Positions 17,127-27,050 of a DNA stretch of 64,000 nt are shown piece by piece (the stretch's first letter is position 1; each line of letters starts with the position of its first letter). Made by a program: the position numbers and the translations under genes. Source of the DNA: an uncultured Eubacteriales bacterium (GTDB taxonomy: Bacteria > Bacillota > Clostridia > TANB77 > CAG-508); the NCBI GenBank assembly GCA_902492015.1, contig CABUJR010000001.1:169908-233907 (forward strand), given 5' to 3'. A model generated the notes under the pieces. It saw nothing but the letters and a program-made list of their open reading frames with translations. It made no database searches and was not told where the DNA came from.

Positions 17127-17194
17127 AAAACCATTATTATGACTATTCAAAATCAAAATAAGTATTTTATTATTATTAAATATCTTAAACAAAA

Positions 17195-18451
17195 TTATTT
17201 ACTTACTATTTTATTACCTTTTTGCCCTTTAACTCCACCTTGCATTGCAAGTATATTTTGATCATAAGAAAAAGTTAATTTTTCTTTATCTCTAAATCTT
17301 TTTATAGCTATATCTATAATTTCATCTAATTCCTCTTCAAAAGTCTTTCCAGTTGCTTCCCATAAATAGTAAGATAATGCTCCTGGAATTGTATTTATTT
17401 CATTAACATATACTTTATCTGTTTCAGTATCTATTAAGAAATCTACTCTTGCAACACCACTACATCCTAAAGTTTTAAATACTTCTTTTGCCAAACTTTT
17501 AATCTCTTCTGTTTTTTCTTTACTTATATCTGCTGGAATTTTTTTATTAGCAAAACCATTATTTTCTGATTTTGCACCTCCTGTTTTTGAACCATATTTT
17601 ACAGAAACTCCTTTTCCACCAATAGTTCCACCTTTAGATTTTCCATCTCCTATATATTTATCTGTATAACTTAAAATTTCATCTGAGAAAAATGGTTCTT
17701 CACACACAGAAGTTTCAGATTCTGTTAAATTTCCTATTACAGAACAATTTATTTCTTTTAGCTTTTCTACAGCTTTTTCAACTATAATTCTATCTGCAAA
17801 TTCCATTGCAAATTCTATAGCTTCTTCTAATTCATGTTTATTTTTTGCTTTCTTTATTCCAACACTAGAACCCAAATTTCCTGGTTTTACAATCATTGGA
17901 TAAGATAATTTTTCATCTATTTCTTTTAATATTTTTTCCTCATCTTTTATGTATTCCATAGAATAGAAAGAAAAATAATCTACAACTGGTATTCCAGATT
18001 CTCTTAAAACTTTCTTTTGTAGAATTTTATCCATTCCTATACTTGATGCCATTATATCAGGTCCTACAAAAGGAATTCCAAGTAAATTAACAAATCCAGC
18101 TATTGTTCCATCTTCACAATTTGTTCCATGAACTATTGGAAATGCAACATCTATAGTATTTAATACTCTTTTTCCAATAAATGGAGCTGGACATCTAATA
18201 ACTTTTACTCCTTTTCCGTCATTTACAACAGCTACTTTATAACATCTTTTTAATAATACATCCATATCTCTAAAAGAATATAAATCTAATAAATCATCTC
18301 CTGTATACATTACCCCATTTTTAGCAATATATATAGGAACAATTTCATATTTTTCCGGATTTAAACTAGATATTGCTTGATTCATTGTAATTACTGAAAT
18401 CTCATGCTCAACTGATTCTCCTCCAAAAAAAACACCTACTTTTATTTTCAT
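17195..18451 (-). CDS. ddl: D-alanine--D-alanine ligase with glycine-rich insertion
   Basis: A 418-residue ATP-grasp ligase that makes D-Ala-D-Ala for peptidoglycan. The N-terminal domain opens VGVFFGGESVEHEISV. FPIVHGTNCEDGTIAG (about 104-119), IVKPGNLGSSVG (187-198), GVARVDFLI (332-340) and VNEINTIPG (349-357) are the usual substrate and ATP contacts. It is longer than the common 350-370 residues because of a Gly/Lys/Ser-rich insertion at about 268-304, before IPADIS, plus a short C-terminal tail. It is the last gene of an operon with a MurF-like ligase and a hydrolase. Confidence 0.92.
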   Translation of the reverse strand: MKIKVGVFFGGESVEHEISVITMNQAISSLNPEKYEIVPIYIAKNGVMYTGDDLLDLYSFRDMDVLLKRCYKVAVVNDGKGVKVIRCPAPFIGKRVLNTIDVAFPIVHGTNCEDGTIAGFVNLLGIPFVGPDIMASSIGMDKILQKKVLRESGIPVVDYFSFYSMEYIKDEEKILKEIDEKLSYPMIVKPGNLGSSVGIKKAKNKHELEEAIEFAMEFADRIIVEKAVEKLKEINCSVIGNLTESETSVCEEPFFSDEILSYTDKYIGDGKSKGGTIGGKGVSVKYGSKTGGAKSENNGFANKKIPADISKEKTEEIKSLAKEVFKTLGCSGVARVDFLIDTETDKVYVNEINTIPGALSYYLWEATGKTFEEELDEIIDIAIKRFRDKEKLTFSYDQNILAMQGGVKGQKGNKIVSK

Positions 18452-18515
18452 TGCTTCTTAATCCCTCATTTAATAAATTTAGGTTTTTAAAGGATACCTA
18501 TAAACCATATAAATT

Positions 18516-20090
18516 TTATAAATAGTTATCTGGTAAATCATTTTCTAATAATACAACACTATCTGGTGTTAATATAGAATTCATTTTAATTAAAGCTTCT
18601 TGAAGATTTTGTGCTATAAATACTTGTGATTCTGGATAATTTTTTTCTCTTATCCCATTAAATATTGGAAGTGTTTGATTTGCTCCAACCAATATTATAA
18701 AATCACTACTTTCTGCTGCTTTTCTTCCCAATTCTTGATTTATTTCTACTGATTTATCTCCAAGTTCAACAATTCCTGGAGTAATTAAAATTCTTTTTCT
18801 ATTTTCAAATGCTTTTAATACTTCTAGAGCCATTGTTGCGCCTCTAATATTAGAATTATAAGCATCATCAATAATTATACTTCCATTTGGATTTTGTTTA
18901 AGCTCTAATCTATGTGGTACAGGTCTAATATATTTTGCACCAACTTTTATTTCATCTGGTGTAAGTCCTAATTTATCTGCAATAGCAACTGCACCAACAA
19001 TATTTAAAATATTTAATTTTCCTAATAACCTGGTTTTTATTCTAATACTTTCTTTTTCTGGTATTACAACATCAAAAGATGAACCTCTTTCTGTTATATC
19101 AATGTTTTCAGCATAATAATCTGCAGAATTTGATAATCCAAATTTCACCATATTTTTAGTAATTTTAGAATTTCTAATATTCTCATCTTCCCAGTTTACA
19201 AAAGCTATTCCATCATCTTCTGGAAGACTATCTACTAATTCTAGTTTTGTTTTTCTAACATTATCCAAACTTTTAAAAGTATCTAAATGTTGTGGTCCTA
19301 TTGCTGTTAAAATTCCATAACTTGGATTTACAATATCTGTTATTTCTTTTATATCTCCAACATATTTGGCACCCATTTCACATATAAATAATTGATGCAT
19401 TGGAGTTAATTTTTCATTAATAGTTCTTACAACCCCCATTGTTGTGTTATAGCTTTCTGGTGTCATAAGCGTATTATATTTTTGAGAAAGTATTGTGTTT
19501 ACTACATATTTTGTACTTGTTTTTCCATAACTTCCAGTTATTCCAACAACTTTTAAACCAGGAATTTCTTCTAATTTTTTCTTAGCTTTTTTGCAAAATC
19601 CTCTTCTTATACTTTTTTCTATTGGTTTATTTATTAAACTAACAACATATACTAAAATATAAGAAAACATTGCAAAAACATTTATAATACTAATCGCTAT
19701 TTTATAATCAAAAATATTAGCACAAACTGCAGCAATTACAAATAATACTAGATAAGTTAGATATACTCTTTTTATTCTTGCTGTAACAACAAATGCTTTT
19801 TTTTCTTTTGGTCTTTTAGTAGTAAATATTAGATATAATAAACCTAAAATTTCTATTAAAAATCCTGCATTTATAGATACTGGTGTATTTACTATAAACA
19901 ATATAATTGGTAATAATAGTATAATTATTGTCTTAATATTAAATACTTTTTTTACATATCTTTTCATCCATACAATATATCTATCAAGATAATAATTTTC
20001 TAATTGTAAAATATGTAAACCGTGTCTTGCAATTTTATAAACATACAGTAATATTAAAATTAAACTAAAATTTAATAATACTTTTTCCAT
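18516..20090 (-). CDS. Membrane-anchored MurF-like ligase
   Basis: A 524-residue Mur-ligase family protein. The first 170 residues contain about five membrane helices, which classical MurF lacks. The catalytic part has the P-loop GITGSYGKTST (about 183-193), CEMGAKYVGDI, GPQHLDTFKS, and the C-terminal domain with DDAYNSN and LLENDLPDNY, the last characteristic of MurF-type enzymes. It probably adds D-Ala-D-Ala or a related group to a peptidoglycan precursor at the membrane. The start at 20090 has GAGGGG eight bases upstream. It is followed by ddl, which makes the MurF co-substrate, in the same operon. Confidence 0.85.
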   Translation of the reverse strand: MEKVLLNFSLILILLYVYKIARHGLHILQLENYYLDRYIVWMKRYVKKVFNIKTIIILLLPIILFIVNTPVSINAGFLIEILGLLYLIFTTKRPKEKKAFVVTARIKRVYLTYLVLFVIAAVCANIFDYKIAISIINVFAMFSYILVYVVSLINKPIEKSIRRGFCKKAKKKLEEIPGLKVVGITGSYGKTSTKYVVNTILSQKYNTLMTPESYNTTMGVVRTINEKLTPMHQLFICEMGAKYVGDIKEITDIVNPSYGILTAIGPQHLDTFKSLDNVRKTKLELVDSLPEDDGIAFVNWEDENIRNSKITKNMVKFGLSNSADYYAENIDITERGSSFDVVIPEKESIRIKTRLLGKLNILNIVGAVAIADKLGLTPDEIKVGAKYIRPVPHRLELKQNPNGSIIIDDAYNSNIRGATMALEVLKAFENRKRILITPGIVELGDKSVEINQELGRKAAESSDFIILVGANQTLPIFNGIREKNYPESQVFIAQNLQEALIKMNSILTPDSVVLLENDLPDNYL

Positions 20091-20103
20091 TAGCATTTCC
20101 CCT

Positions 20104-20871
20104 CTATTTATCATTTTTCAAAAATTCATTAACAACTGTATTAAAATTATTTAAATTTTCTAAATAAGAAAAATGTGATGACCCTGCATATTCTATTAAA
20201 CCACTATCAGGAATCAATTTTTCCATTTTTCTAGCATCACTTATTGGTGTAGCTGTATCTAAACTACCCCAAAATATTAATGTTGGAACACTAATCTTTG
20301 GTAATAAATAACTTAAGTCTTCATTTACAATTAATTTCATAGTTTCTTTTAAAACATTCGCAGAAGCCTTATAATCACTTGATCCTACATTACTACGTAA
20401 TTTCTCTTTAAAAGCTTTTATTCTTTTTGTATTTGGCAACAAATTTAAAATAAATTTACCTGTTTTATAAAAAGCAATTTTAATATAATAACCTAAACTT
20501 CTTTTGGGTTTTATTCCTGCACTATCAATTAAAATTACTTTTTTGGCTTTTACTAATCCTCTACCAACTGCGTTAATAATAATTCTTCCACCATTTGAAT
20601 GTCCAATCAAAATAGGATTTTCTATTTTTAATGTATCAACAAACTTTTTCAAAAAATCACCAAAATCATCTGTTTTTAAAGGATGTTCAGGTAAATCGCT
20701 TTTTCCAAATCCTACAACATCTACTAAATAAACTTTAAAGTTCTGGCTTAAGTTGTTTGCAACTGGTCTCATAGTTTCTAAAGATGCTAACCAACCATGT
20801 AATAAAATTACTGGATTACCTTCTCCTAAGACTTCATAGTTTATGTTCCAGTCATTTATTTTAACCTGCAA
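20104..20871 (-). CDS. Alpha/beta hydrolase
   Basis: A 255-residue alpha/beta-hydrolase fold protein. The nucleophile elbow GHSNGG is near residue 90-95, the acid lies in WGSLDTATP, and the histidine in GSSHFSYLE near the C-terminus. The oxyanion-hole HGW is at about 25-27. The start is TTG, supported by GGAGGG at normal distance and by the expected opening of the family. The stop codon lies 13 bases before the MurF-like start, so the pair is cotranscribed. The substrate is unknown. The operon suggests a cell-envelope role, which is inference. Confidence 0.85.
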   Translation of the reverse strand: MQVKINDWNINYEVLGEGNPVILLHGWLASLETMRPVANNLSQNFKVYLVDVVGFGKSDLPEHPLKTDDFGDFLKKFVDTLKIENPILIGHSNGGRIIINAVGRGLVKAKKVILIDSAGIKPKRSLGYYIKIAFYKTGKFILNLLPNTKRIKAFKEKLRSNVGSSDYKASANVLKETMKLIVNEDLSYLLPKISVPTLIFWGSLDTATPISDARKMEKLIPDSGLIEYAGSSHFSYLENLNNFNTVVNEFLKNDK

Positions 20872-21128
20872 GTTTTTCCCTCCTATATGTAATCCACAAA
20901 AAGTTAACTTTCTGTGGAAAATTTCTTACTATAATTTATTCAAATTAACAGTTTTTGTTACTCGTTATTATATTATAACAATATTATTACAATTTCAATC
21001 TTTTTTACCGAAATCTTTAGTTTTTTACTTTTATTTTTTTATTTTACTTTTCAAATTTATGTTTAATTTCTTTTAAACTTTTCATTTTTTAGTTTTCTAC
21101 TTAAATTCTTTTAAATCTTGTTTATTAC

Positions 21129-22481
21129 TTATACAGTTAATGTTCCACCTGGAGTATCTAATATTATAAGCACGTTTTCTTCTTTTCCTGTTTCAGCATT
21201 TATATAAACTAAAAATTCTCTATCTTCTACTTTTCCTTTAAACTCATAGCATGTTAATTCTGTTTTCCATTCTGTTGGTATAATAGCCATATTTTCAGAT
21301 AGTATTTCTAATCTAGAATTTATTTTACTTCTTGCCTCTTCTATTGAAATTTTAGGTTCTTTAAATTCTCTTTCTTTATGTGAATTCAAGTATCCTGTTG
21401 TTTCTATTCCAAGAATTTCACCATTATCTAATGCAAGTTTTACTTTTATTAAATCTGGATATACTATAACACCATTATCATTATAAGCATAATTAATTGT
21501 TACTACATTTCCTTCTTTCATAAAGTAAGTTTCTTTCATATCTTCAAATCCCTTATCTGCAAGATAACTTTTTCCTATTTCATTTGCTTCTTGTTCAGAA
21601 ATTTTTTCTTCTGAAACTTCTCTATCTAGTGAAGATTGTACAACATGTCCACCTTTTTGAGAAATCATAATACTATATTTTTCTTCTTTATCTTTTAATT
21701 TTACTGAAAAGTCATATGAAGGTATATCAGCATCTTTTAGAAAACTATTTGTTTCTATATTTTCTATATTACTTTCCCCAAAAAAGTCTTTTACTTTATT
21801 TTTTGCTGTTTCTTCGTCTATGTTATCTCCTGTTAATCCTACTTTTTCTGCTTTGTTTACATGATCAGAATATGCTCCATCATAAATTAATCCTTGATAT
21901 TCATTCAAATTATCATCTATATTAGTAAAAACATTTACATTATCTACAGCTTGTGCAAATTCTAGATTATTATCTGTTTTTATAATGTCCCAATTTATTG
22001 AACCATTATATAAATCATCTGATAATTGATTTAAAGTATTTTGAAGATCAAGACTATAATGATATAAGTCTTTTAGATTATTAAAGTCTTCTTCATTTAA
22101 AGATTCCCCTGCCATATTCTTTCTAGATAAAGTATAAGAATAGTCACTAACTTGATTTAAAAATTTAGCTGTTTGAGATAGCCCATCATTTTCCAAAGGT
22201 ATTCTTGCTAAATATACCATTGCTAAGTTTGAATCTCTCCAAATTTGTGTTAATGTCTGTGCTGCATGTTCAGGTGTATTTGATACCATAGATTTTGCTA
22301 AATATCCTTCTACACTATTCACATAGTCTACTAAATTGCTAAAAGCTTCTGTATAGTTATTATTGTTTGCATTATTATATTTTTCTTTCAAAGTAAATGC
22401 GTAATATCCTGTTACAAAACAAAAAATAACTAATAAAAAAATGGCACCAATCAAAAATTTATTTTTCTTATTCTCTTCCAT
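21129..22481 (-). CDS. ypeB: Germination protein YpeB
   Basis: A 450-residue secreted or membrane-anchored protein of the YpeB family, which in spore formers stabilises the cortex-lytic enzyme SleB during germination. It has a single N-terminal membrane helix (about 9-29), a long helical middle region with the NTPEHAAQTLTQIWRDS segment, and PepSY-like repeats toward the C-terminus. The last of these begins KISIEEARSKINSRLEIL. The C-terminus ends LIILDTPGGTLTV, as expected of the family. GGAGTG precedes the ATG. The usual partner sleB is not adjacent here. The gene stands alone between two intergenic regions. Confidence 0.85.
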   Translation of the reverse strand: MEENKKNKFLIGAIFLLVIFCFVTGYYAFTLKEKYNNANNNNYTEAFSNLVDYVNSVEGYLAKSMVSNTPEHAAQTLTQIWRDSNLAMVYLARIPLENDGLSQTAKFLNQVSDYSYTLSRKNMAGESLNEEDFNNLKDLYHYSLDLQNTLNQLSDDLYNGSINWDIIKTDNNLEFAQAVDNVNVFTNIDDNLNEYQGLIYDGAYSDHVNKAEKVGLTGDNIDEETAKNKVKDFFGESNIENIETNSFLKDADIPSYDFSVKLKDKEEKYSIMISQKGGHVVQSSLDREVSEEKISEQEANEIGKSYLADKGFEDMKETYFMKEGNVVTINYAYNDNGVIVYPDLIKVKLALDNGEILGIETTGYLNSHKEREFKEPKISIEEARSKINSRLEILSENMAIIPTEWKTELTCYEFKGKVEDREFLVYINAETGKEENVLIILDTPGGTLTV

Positions 22482-22641
22482 AAAACACTCCTTATGATTT
22501 TTTCTTATCTTTTCCTTTTTTAGAAAATTTATACTTGAATATATTTATAAATATTAATTTTATATTAATACTAATTTTTCAGATTGTATTTTACTTTGAA
22601 AAATGGTATAATCTTAATCGAAATTTGAAAGGAATAAAAAT

Positions 22642-24193
22642 ATGAAAAAAATACTTATATTTTATGGTTCTTATGGTGGTGGACATTTATCTGCTGCTAA
22701 ATCAATTAGTTCTTACTTAACTGATAACTATAAAAATGATGTTGAAGTAAAACTAGTTGATTGTATAGAATATATAAACAAATACATTAATAAAGTTTCA
22801 ACAGAAGCCTATAAGGAACTTGCCAAAAAAGCTCCTTGGGCTTGGAAACATGTTTATAAAAACTCACAAAATGGTCCACTTTCCCATATCAGTAACACAA
22901 CAAATAGATTAATGTCATATAAATTAAACTTATTATTACAGGAATTTAAGCCAGATTTAATTGTTTCAACACATCCTTTTTCAACTCAAATGTGTGCAAT
23001 ACTAAAAAAACGAAACAAAATTGATTGTAAACTTGCTACTGTATTAACAGATTATCATATTCATGCTCAATGGCTTGTATTATACAAATATGTTGATTAT
23101 TTCTTTGTTTCTAATGAGCAAATGAAATCAGATATGATAGCTGAAGGTGTTCATGATGAAAAAATATTTGTAACTGGTATTCCTGTTTCAGAAAGATTTT
23201 TGAATTCTTTTGACAAAAAAGAAATTCATAAGGAATTTGGCTTAAATCCTGAAAAACCTACTGTTCTATTTTTTGCTGGTGGAGAATTTGGACTTGGAAG
23301 AGATACAACTTATATGGTTTTAAAAGCTTTAATCAGAATGTTTAAACAATTACAAATTGTTGCTATTTCAGGAAAAAACAAGAAAATGAATAAAAAGTTT
23401 ACTGATTTAGTAGAATTCACAAACTCTCAAGATAGAGTTAAAATTTTAGAATTTACAAATAAAGTTCCAGAACTTATGAATATTTCTATTGGAGTTATAA
23501 CTAAACCAGGAGGTCTTACTGTTACAGAATGTTTAGTATCTCATCTTCCAATTGTTATTATAAATCCAATACCTCGGTCAAGAAGAAGAAAATGCAGAAT
23601 TTCTAGTTAATAATAATGTTGCAATTTGGATAAAAAAAGGTGATAGCATAGCAAGAACCTTGAAAAATCTTTCAAGAAACACTCAAAAACTAAATCTTAT
23701 GAAAGAAAATGCAATCAAACTTGCAAAACCAAATGCAACAGCAAGCATCTGTGAAATTTTGGTAAATGAATTTGAAGATGTAACAAAAATACCTAACAAA
23801 ATTATTGTAAGTGTTTTAATAAAATGTAAAGATAAATATCTATTTATTAAACAAAATAAAATAGATGGAGCTTATGTTGGTACACTTCATTTTCCTGGTG
23901 GAAAACTTGAAAACGATGAAACTTTAGAACAAGCTATAAAAAGAGAAACTTTTGAAGAAACACAAATTAATTTAAAAACTGTTACACCTTTCGATTTTGA
24001 TAGTGATATTACAATGTATCATGGAAGACTTACTCAACTAATATTTTTAAGATATACAGCAGAAGTAGATTCTTTTGATGCTACACCTACTTCTGACGCA
24101 AAAGAAATTCTTTGGCTTTCTAAAGATGAAATCAAAAATTATAAACATAATAATCCTTCAATTAGATTTTTAAGAAAATTGAATTTATTTTAG
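22642..24193 (+). CDS. Diacylglycerol glucosyltransferase-like protein fused to a Nudix domain, split by a +1 recoding site
   Basis: The N-terminal part is a GT28/MGDG-synthase (UgtP-like) glycosyltransferase. It opens KKILIFYGSYGGGHLSAAKS, and a second half carries FFAGGEFGLG and KPGGLTVTECL. The zero frame ends with NPIPRSRRRKCRISS. Skipping the C at 23575 (CCT C GGT CAA GAA) gives NPIPGQEEENAEFL, the conserved PGQE motif that contacts UDP-sugar in this family, and reading continues to 24193. The extension is a Nudix hydrolase with the box GGKLENDETLEQ...RETFEETQ (about residues 419-442). The shifted product is 311 + 205 = 516 residues. GAAAGGA precedes the ATG. The transferase-Nudix fusion itself is uncommon in my experience. 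Confidence 0.88.
23575..23577 (+). other. +1 recoding site (zero-frame CGG) in the glycosyltransferase gene
   Basis: The zero frame reads ATA CCT CGG TCA AGA AGA AGA and stops 12 codons later. Skipping C gives CCT C GGT CAA GAA GAA GAA AAT, which encodes the conserved PGQEEEN. This is the only one of the five sites with CGGT; the others are CGGA. Confidence 0.9.
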
Positions 24194-24249
24194 AACAAAA
24201 AATTGCAAAATAAAAATTTTATACAAATATTCATATTTTATTATATAAA

Positions 24250-24345
24250 AGAAAGCAGAGTACTTGAAATACATTTTCATTTAGAATATACAAATTTATA
24301 TTTGGATATCTAAATAGATTTATTTCACTTATACTCTGCCTTTTG
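24250..24345. ncRNA. Possible structured RNA or complex terminator
   Basis: A long imperfect inverted repeat (GCAGAGTA-type arms near 24255 and 24340) encloses a smaller one (ATTTGGATATCTAAAT). It sits between the converging glycosyltransferase and spoIIE genes. It may simply be a bidirectional terminator. Confidence 0.35.
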
Positions 24346-24374
24346 TTTTAACAACACTTCAAAATATTTCTCTT

Positions 24375-26789
24375 CTATTTTTTCTTTACTATTTTACTAA
24401 CAATAACTGTCATATCATCTTGTGCAATTCCAAAGCTATTATCAACAGCTTCTGCTAATATTAAATCAGCTAATTTTTGAACATTATTTGTAGAAACATT
24501 TTTTAAGAAATCTTCTATCCATTCTCTTTTTGTATCATCTTTTGCTTCTAAAACTCCATCACTGCACATGACTATTATATCTCCATCTATAATATCAACT
24601 GTATTTGATTTAAGCTCAACATTATTTACTATTCCAACAGGCATACTTGTTGACTCAATTTTTCTTATGCTTTTTTTATTTTTTATGTAAGTATTACAAG
24701 CACCATTTTTTAACATTTCCACTTTTCCTACATACAAATCTAGAATTGATATATCTAAACTTGAATATATTTCTGAATTTCCTGCTAAATTCAATCGTGA
24801 ATTAATCATTTTTATTGATTCATCTTTATTAAATCCTGCTGACAACATTTGTTTTACGAGTCTTAAAGCTATTTTACTACATTCTCTTGCCTTTTCTCCA
24901 CTACCCATTCCATCTGCTATTGCAAGTAAATATTTTCCATCTGCAAGTTTAATTTGTAAACTACAATCTCCAGAGACTTCGCTTCCATCTTTTGTAATTT
25001 TTGCACTTCCAACTTGAAGTACAAATTTATCTTCACTAGAATATGTTTGATAATATTCTTTTTTCTCATCATTTTTTCTTTCTCTTTGAAAAACAATTTT
25101 TGTTCCTAAACTTTTAGAAATTACATCTGCCATATTTACTATGACTTCTTTTTCTTTAAGCCTTTCATCTGCATAGTCTAATTTCAGTTCAACTATAAAT
25201 TTTTCATTTCTCAATTTTTTAATTCTTACATTATCAATTTTTACTTTTTTACTTTTTAATAAAAGCTCAAGTTCTTTTTCTTTGTTTTCGTATATATTTT
25301 CTTTTTTTACTTTAATTTCTTCTGCACATTTGTCTATAACTTTAGTAACATTCTTTAAGTTTTGGCTAATTGTCTCCATATTAGTTTTTCTCTCTTGTTT
25401 TTTAGCTTTGTTGATTTCAAATATTTTCAAAGTTCTATTTGCAATTTTTACTATCTCTTGCAAATCATTTTTAATATTCTCGTCTCTCATAATCACATAA
25501 TTATTATGTTCTTTTAATATATTAATTAAATCATTATCTAATAAAATATCTTTTTCTTTTAAAATGTTACAAATATCTCTTGCAATTCCATTTTCCTCAT
25601 TAGAAATTTCATCATAAAAAATATTATTTTTTACTTCTTCTAGATTGTCTAAAAAATCTTGAACAAAATTTTCTTGTTCAGCTGTATTTTCTTTATCTAC
25701 ATCAGAAAAAAGTTCATTAAACATATCTGAAATTGTTTTTAATTTTTCTGAAACTTCGTCATTACTCTCTTCTAATCTATTATCACCTGTGTTTGAAATT
25801 AACTTATTTTTTCCAATTAAATCTTCAATTTCAAGTTTTATTTTATTTGGAACTAATAAAAGTCCTATTGAAGCAATAAATATTTCTCTAAAATAGATTA
25901 TCATTGTTGAAGCACCTCTTACAAAATATGTAAGTATAGCATTCCCTAATATAAATCCTAAAATAACTCCTATTTTTCCAAATCTATTTAATAATCCTGA
26001 TAAAATTCCTGATATAGCAAACATAGAAATTTGAACTAAACTTGTCCCGTCAACAAAACTAATAGCAAGTCCTATTGAAATTCCTGAAACAGCCCCTGTA
26101 ATCATTCCATTTTTCCAGCCAAGAACCATTATCATAAATATTATAATTATATTACTTAAATTTAAAGAGAATATATTAATGCTTTTTAATGACATACTCG
26201 CAAGAGAAATTATTAATACTCCTGCAATTAATTCTTCCATTGTAAATGCTTTTTTTACATTAAAATCTTTAATAAATGCTAGTCCATTTACAAATAATTT
26301 ATAAAAAACATATACTATTGAAGAAGAAATTATTCCCATAAATACATCATAAAGTAAAAATATTCCAGTAAAACATTTGATAATCGAAACAATCATACAT
26401 GCAGCAAATAATTTACCTCCTGTTTTTACCACTTCGTTTCTTTCTTCAACAGCTACTTTAGTTTTAAAAAATAATACTAAAATGAAATATATAATAGAAG
26501 TCACAATGAAATTACTTACAGCAGATTTTTCCATACTAATTGCTGTACCTATAAGTGCCATAATGAAAACACCAATAATTGGTACTGTTTCACCCACACA
26601 TGCTGCAACCATTGCTAAGCCAAAAGGCATAATTTGATTTTTTATTGTTAATGTAGATAACAATAAAGTTAAAATATATATAATTACATTTTGATATTTA
26701 AAAATTTCTTTTAATCTATATTTAATATTACTTGTTTTATTATTAATACTTTCTTGTTCTGACCCCATATCTGCAATATTTTGAAACAT
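24375..26789 (-). CDS. spoIIE: Stage II sporulation protein E (PP2C phosphatase)
   Basis: An 804-residue sporulation phosphatase that activates sigma-F in the forespore by dephosphorylating SpoIIAA. The N-terminal 300 residues carry about ten membrane helices. A coiled-coil regulatory region follows. The C-terminal PP2C domain has ADGMGSGEKARECS (about residue 620), LDISILDLY and MCSDGVLEAKDD, with the metal-binding aspartates present. The start at 26789 is chosen from GAGGTGG at normal spacing. Upstream in-frame ATGs have no ribosome site. A possible Spo0A box lies about 60 bases upstream. Confidence 0.93.
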   Translation of the reverse strand: MFQNIADMGSEQESINNKTSNIKYRLKEIFKYQNVIIYILTLLLSTLTIKNQIMPFGLAMVAACVGETVPIIGVFIMALIGTAISMEKSAVSNFIVTSIIYFILVLFFKTKVAVEERNEVVKTGGKLFAACMIVSIIKCFTGIFLLYDVFMGIISSSIVYVFYKLFVNGLAFIKDFNVKKAFTMEELIAGVLIISLASMSLKSINIFSLNLSNIIIIFMIMVLGWKNGMITGAVSGISIGLAISFVDGTSLVQISMFAISGILSGLLNRFGKIGVILGFILGNAILTYFVRGASTMIIYFREIFIASIGLLLVPNKIKLEIEDLIGKNKLISNTGDNRLEESNDEVSEKLKTISDMFNELFSDVDKENTAEQENFVQDFLDNLEEVKNNIFYDEISNEENGIARDICNILKEKDILLDNDLINILKEHNNYVIMRDENIKNDLQEIVKIANRTLKIFEINKAKKQERKTNMETISQNLKNVTKVIDKCAEEIKVKKENIYENKEKELELLLKSKKVKIDNVRIKKLRNEKFIVELKLDYADERLKEKEVIVNMADVISKSLGTKIVFQRERKNDEKKEYYQTYSSEDKFVLQVGSAKITKDGSEVSGDCSLQIKLADGKYLLAIADGMGSGEKARECSKIALRLVKQMLSAGFNKDESIKMINSRLNLAGNSEIYSSLDISILDLYVGKVEMLKNGACNTYIKNKKSIRKIESTSMPVGIVNNVELKSNTVDIIDGDIIVMCSDGVLEAKDDTKREWIEDFLKNVSTNNVQKLADLILAEAVDNSFGIAQDDMTVIVSKIVKKK

Positions 26790-26847
26790 CCTTAACCACC
26801 TCTCACTTTTAATATGCATTAATTTAATCATAACTAAAAAAAAGATT

Positions 26848-26855
26848 TTGTCGAG
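26848..26855 (+). promoter_or_regulatory. Possible Spo0A box upstream of spoIIE
   Basis: TTGTCGAG differs by one base from the Spo0A consensus TTGTCGAA. It lies just upstream of spoIIE, a gene that Spo0A activates in Bacillus. Single short match, so only tentative. Confidence 0.35.
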
Positions 26856-26958
26856 ATTAAATCTATACATAAAAAAAGTTATTTACAATTTGTGATAATT
26901 TGTACTTATTTTATTACATTTAGTCTAAAAAGACAAGTATTAATGGCAAAATTGACAA

Positions 26959-26989
26959 AAAAAGATGAAGCCTAAAGCTTCATCTTTTT
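26959..26989 (-). terminator. Terminator of the second adhesin module
   Basis: A perfect 13-bp stem (26959-26971 with 26977-26989) and T-run on the minus strand, downstream of the gene ending at 27051. Confidence 0.88.
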
Positions 26990-27050
26990 ATTTTTTAAGT
27001 TCTTTAAATTTTAATTTCTATACATTTTATTTTTGTTTTTATATAAATTT

